Of a stretch of 51,130 nucleotides of DNA, positions 17,027 through 25,102 are shown one piece after another (the first letter of the stretch is position 1; each line of letters opens with the position of its first letter). Source of the stretch: [Phormidium] sp. LEGE 05292 (lineage in GTDB: Bacteria > Cyanobacteriota > Cyanobacteriia > Cyanobacteriales > Aerosakkonemataceae); NCBI RefSeq assembly GCF_015207735.1, contig NZ_JADEWG010000041.1, positions 1-51,130 on the forward strand, written 5' to 3'. A model generated the notes under the pieces. That model had not been told where the DNA came from, made no database searches, and saw nothing but the letters and a program-made list of their open reading frames with translations. A program made the translations under genes and the position numbers.

Positions 17027-17250
17027 ATAAAAAAAGCCGCCGGGGGGCAGCAGGGTGAAGTACAAATAATTCGGAGACAGAACTTTTCTTAGGAGTGATT
17101 TAGCAAGTCCACAAATTAAGGGAGATGCCAATATCGCAGCGCAATCATTCAACTTATGGGATGTCTTTCTTTGATGACGCTTTTGATATTGTTAGTATCT
17201 AACAGAGAGATGACATAGCTTTGTCAAAGATATGGAGTTTTTGTGACAAA
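17027..17250 (-). other. Duplicated promoter plus 3' element without a coding gene
   Basis: On the minus strand, a promoter-like block (about 17190-17250) matches the block upstream of the small cationic protein gene (about 17740-17800), including the inverted repeat TGACA-N6-TGTCA (17211-17226). About 100 bp later comes a conserved element with CTCCGAA and GTACTTCAC, then the hairpin GCTGCC/GGCGGC and T7. It matches the element 3' of the cationic gene. It could encode a short non-coding RNA of about 170 nt. Confidence 0.5.
17033..17056 (-). terminator. Intrinsic terminator, copy 1 of conserved 3' element
   Basis: Minus-strand stem GCTGCC-CCCC-GGCGGC followed by TTTTTTT. The U-G wobble in the stem is allowed on the minus strand but would be an A-C mismatch on the plus strand, supporting the minus orientation. 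Confidence 0.7.
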
Positions 17251-17267
17251 TCTATCTTATACAAATA

Positions 17268-17288
17268 AAAAATGCTGCCAGAGGCAGC
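17268..17288 (-). terminator. Intrinsic terminator, copy 2 of conserved 3' element
   Basis: Minus-strand stem GCTGCC-TCT-GGCAGC followed by ATTTTTT. The preceding 40 nt match copy 1 (CTCCGAA, GTACTTCAC). It is positioned to end the transcript of the small cationic protein gene. Confidence 0.75.
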
Positions 17289-17331
17289 GATGTGAAGTAC
17301 CAATTTTCGGAGGCAAAACTTTTATCTGTAA

Positions 17332-17451
17332 GACTTAGGCAAGCGTCACACTTCTATCAACTTGTAGGGTGCGTCAGAACTCGAAAGCCTAATTCTAACG
17401 CTCGATAATTTCGAGGTTGAACACCCTACAATTGTGCCATTTGCCTAAGTC
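17332..17451. repeat. 120-bp palindromic element (MITE-like)
   Basis: Perfect 11-bp terminal inverted repeats GACTTAGGCAA (17332-17342) and TTGCCTAAGTC (17441-17451), with inner repeats TTGTAGGGTG (17362-17371) and CACCCTACAA (17422-17431). No coding capacity. It sits between the cationic protein gene and its putative terminator. Confidence 0.65.
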
Positions 17452-17473
17452 CTAATTTGTATAGGGCAGTTTA

Positions 17474-17707
17474 CTACTTCTTGCTCGTTGCTGTACTCTT
17501 GTTCATTGCTGTAGTGTTTTTATGAGGCTTAGATGCGTGCGAGGATTTTGTTTTATGATGGGCTTTACTGCTAGATTTAGAAGTATGATGAGGTTTTGAC
17601 ATTTGGTGATTGGTGTTGCTTGTAGCTGCTTGTGCTGCTGAGATAGAAAATCCTACTGGAGCTACTACTACTGCTGACAAGAGTAATGTTGTGAATAATT
17701 TGTTCAT
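17474..17707 (-). CDS. Small secreted His/Lys/Ser-rich protein
   Basis: 77 residues. A clear signal peptide (MNKLFTTLLLSAVVVAPVGF, cleavage probably after SAAQA near residue 27) is followed by about 50 residues made almost only of Ser, His, Lys, Thr and Asn (KPHHTSKSSSKAHHKTKSSH and similar). It has no cysteine and no predicted fold. The mature peptide would be strongly basic and histidine-rich; metal, polysaccharide or nucleic acid binding is conceivable but unproven. The start has a plausible AAGGATAAC upstream. The promoter contains TGACA-N6-TGTCA. Confidence 0.75.
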   Translation of the reverse strand: MNKLFTTLLLSAVVVAPVGFSISAAQAATSNTNHQMSKPHHTSKSSSKAHHKTKSSHASKPHKNTTAMNKSTATSKK

Positions 17708-17757
17708 AGCCGTTGTTATCCTTGTAATTGGTTAATAGAAACTATCCAACAAGGAGA

Positions 17758-17773
17758 TGACAGAGACTTGTCA
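17758..17773 (-). promoter_or_regulatory. Inverted-repeat operator TGACA-N6-TGTCA
   Basis: TGACA (17758-17762), six bases, TGTCA (17769-17773), about 50 bp upstream of the small cationic protein start. A third half-site TTGTCA is on the minus strand about 20 bp further upstream. The same arrangement is at 17211-17226 with flanking similarity. The regulator is unknown. Confidence 0.5.
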
Positions 17774-17830
17774 ATTTTGTATATTTTCTATGACAACAAT
17801 GGAATGTAACACTATTGAGATCGTTCATAG

Positions 17831-17846
17831 GGTGCGTTAACGCACC
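17831..17846. repeat. 16-bp perfect palindrome
   Basis: GGTGCGTTAACGCACC, at the 3' side of yebC. It is of the GGGTGCGTTAACGCACCC type common between cyanobacterial genes. It has no T-run on the minus side, so it is a poor terminator. Confidence 0.6.
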
Positions 17847-17855
17847 CCAGATAGT

Positions 17856-18626
17856 TTAGGCGATACTTAGGGAGACTAAATCTTCTGACATCTCGAAGTT
17901 AGTGGTGACGTTTTGTACGTCGTCTAAACCTTCTAAAAAGTCCATCATTTTCAGGAGCGATCGCGCTTGGTCTTTATCTACCACTTCTACGTTATTATTA
18001 GGTATCCAGCGCCATTCTGCTTCGGTAACGTTAAAACCTTTTTCTTTCAAGAATTGGCTGAGATTTTCTAAATTTGTCACTTCGGTAAATACTTCTGCAC
18101 CTGCTTCTTCTGCTTCTTCGTCTTCTATCAATTCGTAAGACTCTGCGCCACCTTCTAAGGAAGCTTCTAAAAGTTCGTCTTCATCCACTGCGCCGCTAAT
18201 AATGCAAACGCCTTTTTGTTCAAACATCCAAGAAACACAGCCTGTTTCCCCCAAGTTTCCGCCATATTTGCTGAAAGCGAGGCGCAAATCACCAGCGGTG
18301 CGGTTACGATTATCGGTGAGGGCTTCCACGAGTACGGCGACTCCACCTGCACCATAACCTTCGTAACGGATAGTTTCGAGGCTGTCGCCTGCACCTAGTT
18401 TACCAGCACCTTTAGCGATCGCTCTTTCAATATTATCGTTGGGAATCCCTGCGGCTTTCGCTTTTTCAATTGCAGTACGGAGTTGAAAATTTCCCGCCGG
18501 GTCTGGAATACCGTTGCGTGCTGCCACAATAATAGCACGAGATAGTTGAGTGAAGGTTTTACCCTTTTTCGCATCAACTCTCTCTTTCTGACGTTTAATA
18601 TTTGCCCACTTACTATGTCCTGCCAT
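17856..18626 (-). CDS. yebC: YebC/PmpR family protein
   Basis: About 256 residues from the ATG at 18626, where the invariant MAGHSKWANIKRQKERVDAK begins; an upstream in-frame ATG at 18692 adds 22 non-conserved residues. Three-domain YebC family: N-terminal helical domain, then EGYGAGGVAVLVEALTDNRN, then GCVSWMFEQKG. Historically called transcriptional regulators, members are now linked to translation (ribosome stalling at proline stretches) in several organisms. Length is normal. Downstream is a palindrome, not a clear terminator. Confidence 0.94.
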   Translation of the reverse strand: MAGHSKWANIKRQKERVDAKKGKTFTQLSRAIIVAARNGIPDPAGNFQLRTAIEKAKAAGIPNDNIERAIAKGAGKLGAGDSLETIRYEGYGAGGVAVLVEALTDNRNRTAGDLRLAFSKYGGNLGETGCVSWMFEQKGVCIISGAVDEDELLEASLEGGAESYELIEDEEAEEAGAEVFTEVTNLENLSQFLKEKGFNVTEAEWRWIPNNNVEVVDKDQARSLLKMMDFLEGLDDVQNVTTNFEMSEDLVSLSIA

Positions 18627-18719
18627 AGCCCTTTCTAACTCAATTAACCTTACATTAGGATAAACACAAATCCTAGCAAATTGCTTTGGCACAAGAAGGT
18701 AGAAGGTAAAGAAAGCTCT

Positions 18720-18785
18720 GTAGGGGCGAGTTTAGCAGAAAATTTTGTTATCATAACTGAAAATTTCACAACAAAACCCGCCCTT
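18720..18785. repeat. Dispersed palindromic repeat, copy R1
   Basis: Ends GTAGGGGCGAGTTTAGC and CAACAAAACCCGCCCTT. The same ends occur at 36096-36165 (R2) and, inverted, at 49560-49626 (R3), with divergent centres of 30-40 bp. Confidence 0.75.
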
Positions 18786-18827
18786 ACTTTTTCACCTGAT
18801 GAATTATCGCGGAATTATTGTTTTGGT

Positions 18828-19652
18828 TTATTTACCACCTGTGAAAGTGACACTTTGAATAAAGTAGCGATTAAAAAAGGCGTAAATTGCTAGTGCGGGT
18901 AGGGTTAAGACCATTGAAGCTGCCATAATATAATTCCAATAACTGATATATTCGCCTTTAAAAGTGTTCAATCCCAAAGGTAAGGTAAACATTTCTTTGT
19001 CAGACAAAATCAGTAGGGGTGTGAGAAAGTTATTCCAAGCACCCATAAAGATAAAGATTGCTTGGGCAGCTAAAGCGGGTTTTGCTAAAGGAAGGACAAT
19101 TTGCACAAAGGTTTCCCAACGATTTAAACCATCCATTGCGGCGGCTTCTTCTAATTCTTTGGGGAAGTTCACAAAGAATTGCCGCATCATAAATATAAAA
19201 GTAGCATTTACGGCGGTTGGGACAATCAATCCTTGGTAAGAGTTCAGCCAACCGAGGTTTTTTAAGATTAAGTAACTGGGAATTAAGGTAATTTGTCCAG
19301 GAATCATTAATACTGCCAAAATCACAAAAAAGAACAGTTGATTTCCAGGAAAACGAATTCTGGCTAAAGCGTAACCTGCCATTGAATTAAACAGGAGATT
19401 TAAGGCAGTGACACAAACAGCAACGAAAACGCTATTAAACAACCATCTGCCAAATAAAGGTTCTTGAGTAAAGATGTTTTTGTAATTTTCTAAAGTGAAG
19501 TCTTTGGGGATGAAATTGATGTTTCCAGAAGAGATTTCTGGGAGGGTTTTGAAGGATGCGGAAAGCGCCCAAGCGAAGGGGATGAAGGTTGCGATCGCAT
19601 AACCAATCAAAATTAAGTATAGCAGCAATTTCACCCAACCAAACTTTTGCAT
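18828..19652 (-). CDS. Carbohydrate ABC transporter permease (MalG type)
   Basis: 274 residues, six predicted membrane helices. The EAA loop characteristic of the inner-membrane subunit is ELEEAAAMDGLNRWETFVQI followed by VLPLAKPALA. The N-terminal LSASFKTLPEI is typical of the MalG/UgpE group. It starts 13 bp after the MalF-type gene and ends the operon (solute-binding protein, MalF-type, MalG-type). No ATPase gene is in the cluster, so a shared MsiK/UgpC-like ATPase elsewhere is likely. Confidence 0.92.
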   Translation of the reverse strand: MQKFGWVKLLLYLILIGYAIATFIPFAWALSASFKTLPEISSGNINFIPKDFTLENYKNIFTQEPLFGRWLFNSVFVAVCVTALNLLFNSMAGYALARIRFPGNQLFFFVILAVLMIPGQITLIPSYLILKNLGWLNSYQGLIVPTAVNATFIFMMRQFFVNFPKELEEAAAMDGLNRWETFVQIVLPLAKPALAAQAIFIFMGAWNNFLTPLLILSDKEMFTLPLGLNTFKGEYISYWNYIMAASMVLTLPALAIYAFFNRYFIQSVTFTGGK

Positions 19653-19665
19653 AAATGGTTCTTCC

Positions 19666-20562
19666 CTAGTGCAGTTTCTCTTCTTTAAAAATTGTCCTTT
19701 GGATTACCGTCACCAACATAATCACCGCCGCCAACATTAACGCCAAAGCTGCGGCATAACCCATATCTAAACTCTTAAAAGCATACTGATAAATCAGCAA
19801 AACTACTGTTAAAGTTGAATTATTTGGCCCACCGGAACCAGCCGAGAAAATATATGATTGATCGAATAATTGAAAAGTGCCAATAATTCCGATGACGACG
19901 ATAAAAAAAGTAACAGGTTTCAAGAAGGGCAGAGTAATATTAAAAAATTGATCTAAAGCACTTGCACCATCAATTTTTGCTGCTTCATAAAGACTTTTCG
20001 GAATATCTTGTAAAGCTGCCAAATAGACAATCATATAAAGCGGTGCAGTTGACCAAATATTCATAATCATAATTGATTTTAGCGCCACTGATGGATCGCC
20101 AATCCAATTATAAGTCGGCAAACCAAAACCAGCTAAAATATTATTTAATAACCCATTCGAGTTATAAATCCACATAAAAATCAAAGTTAAAACTGCCGAA
20201 GCTGTAACCGTTGGCAGAAAAAATATAATTCTAAACCAATGCTTTCCCCTAATACTGGAATTGAGAATTAAAGCCAACCCTAAAGCCAAAATAGTCTGAG
20301 TAGGCACCACAATTACAACATACTCAAAAGTATTTTGCAAAGCAATCCAAACCCGTTCATCTGCCAACATTCGCCAGAAATTGCGCCCACCAATAAAGCG
20401 CAAATCAAACTCCCCCAAAATTCGCACCTTATGGAAAGATAGAAAAATAGCGTAGGCGATCGGCAAAACAGTAAAAACTCCCATAACAATCATAGTAGGA
20501 GCCATAAAAGAAAACCCAGCCAACCCCTCTCCAAACCTTCCTCTCTGCCAAACTCTTCTCAT
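19666..20562 (-). CDS. Carbohydrate ABC transporter permease (MalF type)
   Basis: About 298 residues from the ATG at 20562. A longer form from 20595 would begin NRKGRKGREV, which is just the translation of the intergenic GGACGCAAA repeat, so it is unlikely. Six membrane helices are predicted. The EAA motif is SLYEAAKIDGASALDQFFNI followed by TLPFLKPV. It lies between the solute-binding protein gene and the MalG-type gene, all on the same strand. Substrate class is inferred as a sugar or polyol. Confidence 0.92.
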   Translation of the reverse strand: MRRVWQRGRFGEGLAGFSFMAPTMIVMGVFTVLPIAYAIFLSFHKVRILGEFDLRFIGGRNFWRMLADERVWIALQNTFEYVVIVVPTQTILALGLALILNSSIRGKHWFRIIFFLPTVTASAVLTLIFMWIYNSNGLLNNILAGFGLPTYNWIGDPSVALKSIMIMNIWSTAPLYMIVYLAALQDIPKSLYEAAKIDGASALDQFFNITLPFLKPVTFFIVVIGIIGTFQLFDQSYIFSAGSGGPNNSTLTVVLLIYQYAFKSLDMGYAAALALMLAAVIMLVTVIQRTIFKEEKLH

Positions 20563-20600
20563 TACTTCGCGTCCTTTGCGTCCTTTGCGGTTCAAAAAAA
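20563..20600. repeat. GGACGCAAA-type intergenic repeat inside the ABC operon
   Basis: Degenerate units CGCAAAGGACGCAAAGGACG (minus strand) fill the space between the solute-binding protein stop and the permease ATG. They are related to the ACGCAGAG intergenic repeats seen at about 43605-43640. Confidence 0.55.
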
Positions 20601-21857
20601 TTACTGACTCGCAGCAATTTCCTTATTAGCAGAAACCTGTGCCCTTTCCATCGCTTCATTTAATGATTGTTCACCAATCAAAGCACTAATAAACTGATTA
20701 TTAAAGTGTGTTAAAACCGTAGGTAAAGTCTCCCCTGCTTGCCAAATTGTAGCATAATCAGCACCAGCAACAAACGGAGCATACAAAGGATTTTGATCGT
20801 ACCCCAATTCTGCAATTACAGACTGACGACTCGGCAAAACCAAACCTTGATTTGCCCAAGCTTTCATCCCTTTTTTACTAGTTAAAAAAGCAATCAATTT
20901 CCAAGCGGCATCTTTATACTTAGTCCGCTTATTCATCACATAAGCAACGGTGTAAGCCATTGTACCTTTTTTACCAGCAATTGTGGGCAGTTCAGCAGTA
21001 GCAAATTTTAACTTAGGAAAAGTTTCTTTTAAATAAGGAATTGCCCAACTACCTTCAATTACCATAGCTGCTTTTCCTTGTCCAAACATTTCGCTACCTG
21101 TGCTAGCACCCACATCGCTAGGTTGAGCAGCAGTGCGATACTTTCGATATAAATCGACAATTAATTGTAGACCTTTTAGACCTTCGGGAGTGGCAAAAGT
21201 AGCATAACCATTTTGGTTGATTAAAGTGCCGCCAAATGTTTTAATTAGAAAAGATTGTCGGGAGAGTTCGGGAATAATTCCTAAGCCGTATTGGTCGATT
21301 CTGCGATCGCCATTCCAATCCCTAGTTAACTTCTGCGAATATTGTTGTAATTCTGTCCAAGTGGCGGGAGGTTGAGTTAATTTAGCGGCTTCAAAGGCTT
21401 GTTGATTATAAAATAGAGCTAAAGTAGAAAAATCTTTAGGTAATCCAAAAATTTTATTATTAGATTTAAAAGCATTTAACAAAGTAGGAATAAAATCAGA
21501 CAAATCAAATTCATCATTAATATAAGTATTTAATGGTTCGAGGACATTGTTTTGCATTAATAAAGGCGCTTCAAAAGCATCTAAATAAAAGACATATGGT
21601 GCAGTGTCACCAATTAGGCGAGTTTTAATCACATCCATATATTGCTGATTAATTACCTCATATTTGACTTTAATATCAGGATGTTCCGCCTCAAAATCTT
21701 GGAGTACCCGCCTTAATAATTGCGATTCATTAGGGCTGCTTTGCCAACCGCTAAGTGTTACCGTAATTTTAGAGTTGTTACCCCTTGCAAAAGTACAGCT
21801 AGTTAAGGTTATAATTACCAACAGGAAAATTAACCATTTTACTCTTGTGCAAATCAT
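20601..21857 (-). CDS. ABC transporter solute-binding lipoprotein (family 1)
   Basis: About 418 residues from the ATG at 21857, which has AAAGGGG upstream. Starting at 21929 would put a non-signal sequence ahead of the signal peptide. The signal (WLIFLLVIITL) ends in the lipobox LTSC. The mature protein has the family-1 extracellular binding fold: ITVTLSGWQSSPNE, VLQDFEAEHPDIKVKYEV, PKDFSTLALFYNQQAF, MFGQGKAAMVIEGSWAIPYL. It delivers a carbohydrate-like substrate to the two permeases encoded downstream. Confidence 0.92.
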   Translation of the reverse strand: MICTRVKWLIFLLVIITLTSCTFARGNNSKITVTLSGWQSSPNESQLLRRVLQDFEAEHPDIKVKYEVINQQYMDVIKTRLIGDTAPYVFYLDAFEAPLLMQNNVLEPLNTYINDEFDLSDFIPTLLNAFKSNNKIFGLPKDFSTLALFYNQQAFEAAKLTQPPATWTELQQYSQKLTRDWNGDRRIDQYGLGIIPELSRQSFLIKTFGGTLINQNGYATFATPEGLKGLQLIVDLYRKYRTAAQPSDVGASTGSEMFGQGKAAMVIEGSWAIPYLKETFPKLKFATAELPTIAGKKGTMAYTVAYVMNKRTKYKDAAWKLIAFLTSKKGMKAWANQGLVLPSRQSVIAELGYDQNPLYAPFVAGADYATIWQAGETLPTVLTHFNNQFISALIGEQSLNEAMERAQVSANKEIAASQ

Positions 21858-22330
21858 TATTTTCCCCTTTACGAGTAACCTGTTAAGTCGAATGCTTCTG
21901 CAACCAAGTAAAATTTGATGCACAATCACCTAAAATCAAACTTCTGAATCGCAAAATAACTTTACAAAATGGCAGAATTTAACAAAAATTGATGATGTCT
22001 AGGTATTTTGTTTATTTTGAACATTTTAGCGCCCTTTTGGATAATGAGCAGACCTGCAAACTATGAAGCTTAGATGGGTAAAATTGGCGATTTTTGGCAG
22101 CCAAATGTTAAGTTTATGGCACAGAACTTTGGTATGATGTCAACCTTTGTTGAGCGATCGCCATCAGATAGATATAATTCGTTTAACATTGTGGGAAGGG
22201 GCAAATCGCACTGCTTCAGTTTTGGCGTAATTTAGCTAAAGACTTAAAGTTTTCCCATCATGCAACCAGAGAAACATGAGGGAAATTTAAGTCTAAGCCA
22301 TAATAGTGTTGTAACTTTGAGGTTTAATTC
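21858..22330. other. Intergenic region between the ABC operon and infC
   Basis: Divergent promoter region of 473 bp. It has no open frame of note. AT-rich stretches and one GCGATCGCC site are present. No clear repeat family member or riboswitch is seen. The promoters of both the solute-binding protein gene and infC must lie here. Confidence 0.6.
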
Positions 22331-22969
22331 ATGCCTATGGATCAGAAAAAAAATCGTGGTCATGTCATCAATCATTCGATTCGTGTACCCCAGATTCGCG
22401 TGATTGATAATGATGGCGGTCACTTAGGAATTATGGATACTAGATCTGCTTTGAGTTTGGCTCAAGAAAGAGAGCTAGATTTAGTCATGATTAATGATAA
22501 ATCTGAGCCACCTGTTTGTCGGATTATTGACTACGGCAAATTTAAATATGACTTAGAAAAACAAGAACGGAAAAATAAGAAAAATCAAGATAAGACTTCT
22601 GTCAAAGAATTGAAGATGCGCTATACAATTGAAGATCATGATTACAAAGTGCGCGTCAATCAAGCTGAAAAATTCTTGAAGTCTGGGGATAAAGTAAAAG
22701 TAACTATCAAGTTTCGTGGTAGAGAAAGCCAACATAGCCATTTAGCGGAAAATCTGCTTAATGACATGGCAAAAGATTTACAGGAATTTGCAGAACTTCA
22801 ACAAGCACCGAAAAAAGAAGGTAGCAATATGATTATGCTGCTTTCTCCTAAGAGTGCTGTTGTCAAAACTCCTACTACTACCACTCCTAATCCTACTCCT
22901 ACTCCTACTCCTACTCCTACTAGCAAGCCTAAACTAGTAGAAACTCAGCCTTCGGAAGCCACAGTTTAA
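22331..22969 (+). CDS. infC: Translation initiation factor IF-3
   Basis: 212 residues. IF3-N is [20 protein letters not shown], and IF3-C includes [40 protein letters not shown] and [14 protein letters not shown]. It binds the 30S subunit and controls start-site fidelity. ATG at 22331 or 22337. Family proteins usually end shortly after MLLSP; here a tail of about 35 residues follows with a PT repeat encoded by five perfect CCTACT hexamers (22892-22921). rpmI and rplT do not follow, as is usual when infC is solitary in cyanobacteria. Confidence 0.96.
   Translation: MPMDQKKNRGHVINHSIRVPQIRVIDNDGGHLGIMDTRSALSLAQERELDLVMINDKSEPPVCRIIDYGKFKYDLEKQERKNKKNQDKTSVKELKMRYTIEDHDYKVRVNQAEKFLKSGDKVKVTIKFRGRESQHSHLAENLLNDMAKDLQEFAELQQAPKKEGSNMIMLLSPKSAVVKTPTTTTPNPTPTPTPTPTSKPKLVETQPSEATV
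22892..22921 (+). repeat. In-frame hexamer repeat (CCTACT)5 in infC
   Basis: Five perfect CCTACT copies after one variant CCTAAT. They encode alternating Pro-Thr in the IF-3 C-terminal tail. The unit is six bases, so length changes would not shift the frame. Confidence 0.9.
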
Positions 22970-23369
22970 AACCAATTAGCAAAGGAGCTTATAATTTTTA
23001 TGAGATTTCTTTGATTAATGTTTTCATTAGTTAGACGAATTTAAGTTTGACATTCCAGGCTGGAGCTAACTAATAAACTGCTACGCATTTAAATTGAATA
23101 TTTAGGCTGATGGGGAGATGGGGGGATGGGGAGAGGGATTGACGGTTTTTGCCTAACACCAAAAATATACAATTTAGATGCGATGCAAGCTTATATCACT
23201 AAATTTATAAAGTAGGGTGGTTATCCATCCTACTAAATTTTTTTGAAGGTTGAACTATGAAGCTGATTTACCAACGTTTTGATTTATTTGAGTTTGATTG
23301 GCGCGATCGCAAATCCATTTCACCCAAATTAAAGGAGAAAATAAGCGATCGCACTCCCCAATTTTTCCC
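22970..23369. other. Intergenic region 3' of infC and glk
   Basis: It holds GGGGAGATGGGGGGATGGGG-like repeats (23110-23140), a hairpin AGTAGGGTGG-TTAT-CCATCCTACT (23211-23234) followed by AAATTTTTTT that could terminate infC on the + strand, and two HIP1 sites. A 58-codon open frame (23257-23433) runs into the antisense of glk and is doubtful. Confidence 0.6.
23211..23244 (+). terminator. Possible terminator downstream of infC
   Basis: Stem AGTAGGGTGG / CCATCCTACT with one G-T pair and a 4-nt loop, then AAATTTTTTT. It lies 240 bp after infC, so it is a candidate only. The stem sequence also resembles dispersed GTAGGGTG repeats. Confidence 0.5.
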
Positions 23370-24410
23370 CTATAATCTATTAGCACAAATCGCTGCACCA
23401 ATTAACCCGACTTGGGGATTTAATACCACATGAACTGGGACTTTTTCCAGTAAATTTCTCATGCGACCTTTGTTAATAAAACCTTCCATAAAACCTCCAG
23501 CTTCAATCAGAGGTAAAATTTTCGCAGCAATACCTCCCGCCACATACAGACCGCTATAAGGTAATAGTTTGAGAGCCATATTACCTGCTTCTGCGCCATA
23601 AAGTTCTACAAAAATTCGCAGGGTTTCTTCACTTAATGGATCGGTTTTTGTTAAAGCAGCTTTGCCGATAACTGCACCTGGATCGACTGTTTTTTCAGTG
23701 TTTCCCGCTTCTTGTTCGCAAATTCTAATAATTTCCCCTATTTCGGGTGATTCGCTAGCAATTTTTTTGTCTCGTAAAAACTGATAAATTGAAACAATTC
23801 CCATGCCAGAAACTACCCGTTCTACAGAAATTCTGTCAACTCGGTGTTTTTCTAACAGATATTTCATCATTTGAAATTCTAGTTCTGTGCGTGGTGCGAA
23901 ATCAGTGTGTCCGCCTTCTGTAGCAAACACTTGGTAACTGTCACCTGAAGGTGTTAAAAATGCCTGTCCTAAACCTGTTCCTGCACCAATGACAGCAATG
24001 GGTGAATTTGCTTGAAATTTGCCAACTTGTAAGGTATGTAAATCTGATTCTGTTAAACCCAAAATACCATAACCTACAGCCACAAAATCATTAATTAAAC
24101 TGATTTTTGCGATGCCTAATTCTTGTTGCAAACGTTCTGCATCGAGAAACCACACCAAATTAGTTAGTTTCACGCTATTGTTAACTATTGGGCCTGCGAT
24201 CGCAAAACAAGCTTTTTCTGGCTGAGGTAAATAACCCAAATGTGCCGATGCTGCTGCCAGAAATTTCTGTACTATGGGCACTAAATCGGGGAAATCTTGA
24301 CTTGGATAAGTCGCCTCATCCAAGTTGTACATTGAACCTACTGCTGGCTGTTCTACCAACCGCAGAATTGTCTTTGTTCCACCGATATCGCCTGCTAGTA
24401 GTAAAGTCAT
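23370..24410 (-). CDS. glk: Glucokinase
   Basis: 346 residues, ROK-unrelated Glk family typical of cyanobacteria and proteobacteria. The N-terminal phosphate-binding motif is LLAGDIGGTKTILRL. Next come CFAIAGPIVNNSVKLTNL, LINDFVAVGYG with the catalytic Asp, GAGTGLGQAF, the zinc-free EGGHTDFAPR, and GLYVAGGIAAKILPL. It phosphorylates glucose to glucose-6-phosphate. It follows the phosphatase gene by 4 bp, so the two form an operon. Confidence 0.95.
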   Translation of the reverse strand: MTLLLAGDIGGTKTILRLVEQPAVGSMYNLDEATYPSQDFPDLVPIVQKFLAAASAHLGYLPQPEKACFAIAGPIVNNSVKLTNLVWFLDAERLQQELGIAKISLINDFVAVGYGILGLTESDLHTLQVGKFQANSPIAVIGAGTGLGQAFLTPSGDSYQVFATEGGHTDFAPRTELEFQMMKYLLEKHRVDRISVERVVSGMGIVSIYQFLRDKKIASESPEIGEIIRICEQEAGNTEKTVDPGAVIGKAALTKTDPLSEETLRIFVELYGAEAGNMALKLLPYSGLYVAGGIAAKILPLIEAGGFMEGFINKGRMRNLLEKVPVHVVLNPQVGLIGAAICANRL

Positions 24411-24414
24411 AAAT

Positions 24415-25053
24415 CTAGTGAAAGCGGATTACTTTTTCAGTTTGACTCAAATGGGAAACATCACCATTGAGTTCCATCACCCATTGTCGATCGTCACGGA
24501 CAATTTTCACCAAACAACACAAAGAAGCATTGATTTCTGGTGTTCCGCCGACTAATCCTTGACTCGTTCCGACGACAGATGCACCATGTCCTACTAATAG
24601 GATATCCTCGCTAAATTCAGCTACCAGGATCTTTGCTGTTTCTGCCGCTCTTGCCATCATTTTATACCCAGTTTCCGGGTATTCAGCAATCACTCTAGAG
24701 GTATAATCTGGGTCAATTCTGGGAAATTTTTCCTGCAATTCGGCAAAGGAAAGTTTTTCTGGGTGTTCCGTCATCCAATCAGAATTTAACCATTCGCTTA
24801 ACCCGGATTCTACCTTAATTGGTAAGTCTAAAATTTCGGCAACTTGATTAGCAGTTTGTACAGTTCTTAAAAACGGAGAAGCAAAAATATGAGCAATCTT
24901 TTCTCCTTTTAAGCGTTCGCCTAATTGCCTTGCTTGAATAAGTCCATCATCAGAAAGTGGGGGATCGTAACGGCGTTCCGCAGTTAAAAACCAATCAGGG
25001 TTAACAAAATCTAAGCGGTTTCCATGACGGGCAATCCAAACTGTTTGTGACAT
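24415..25053 (-). CDS. Histidine phosphatase superfamily protein
   Basis: 212 residues of the phosphoglycerate-mutase-like fold. The phospho-acceptor motif is WIARHGNRLDF near residue 9. FASPFLRTVQTANQVAE follows with the conserved Arg, and the second His is in ILLVGHGASVVGTSQG. The RHGN variant with an insertion before PPLSDDG fits the eukaryote-like UBASH3/TFC7-type branch. Substrate not predictable. Only 4 bp separate it from glk downstream, suggesting a sugar-phosphate related role. Confidence 0.85.
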   Translation of the reverse strand: MSQTVWIARHGNRLDFVNPDWFLTAERRYDPPLSDDGLIQARQLGERLKGEKIAHIFASPFLRTVQTANQVAEILDLPIKVESGLSEWLNSDWMTEHPEKLSFAELQEKFPRIDPDYTSRVIAEYPETGYKMMARAAETAKILVAEFSEDILLVGHGASVVGTSQGLVGGTPEINASLCCLVKIVRDDRQWVMELNGDVSHLSQTEKVIRFH

Positions 25054-25102
25054 AAGATAATTAGATTGACGATTAAGAGTGCCAGAATCATTATCCCGAA
25101 TT

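Noticed and set aside
17033-17330. Yfr1 small RNA
   Set aside because: The GTACTTCAC segment resembles the ultraconserved ACTCCTCACAC of Yfr1 only superficially. The element is better explained as a duplicated 3' element with terminator; relation to Yfr2/Cyano-1 needs a covariance search.
20562-20595. Extended N-terminus of the MalF-type permease (NRKGRKGRE)
   Set aside because: The bases are the intergenic GGACGCAAA repeat; the downstream ATG at 20562 gives a normal family start.
23257-23433. 58-codon frame (MKLIYQRFDLFEFDW...) with GAAGG upstream
   Set aside because: It runs 64 bp into the antisense of glk, includes two HIP1 octamers that set its composition, and matches no family. It could be real but cannot be supported.
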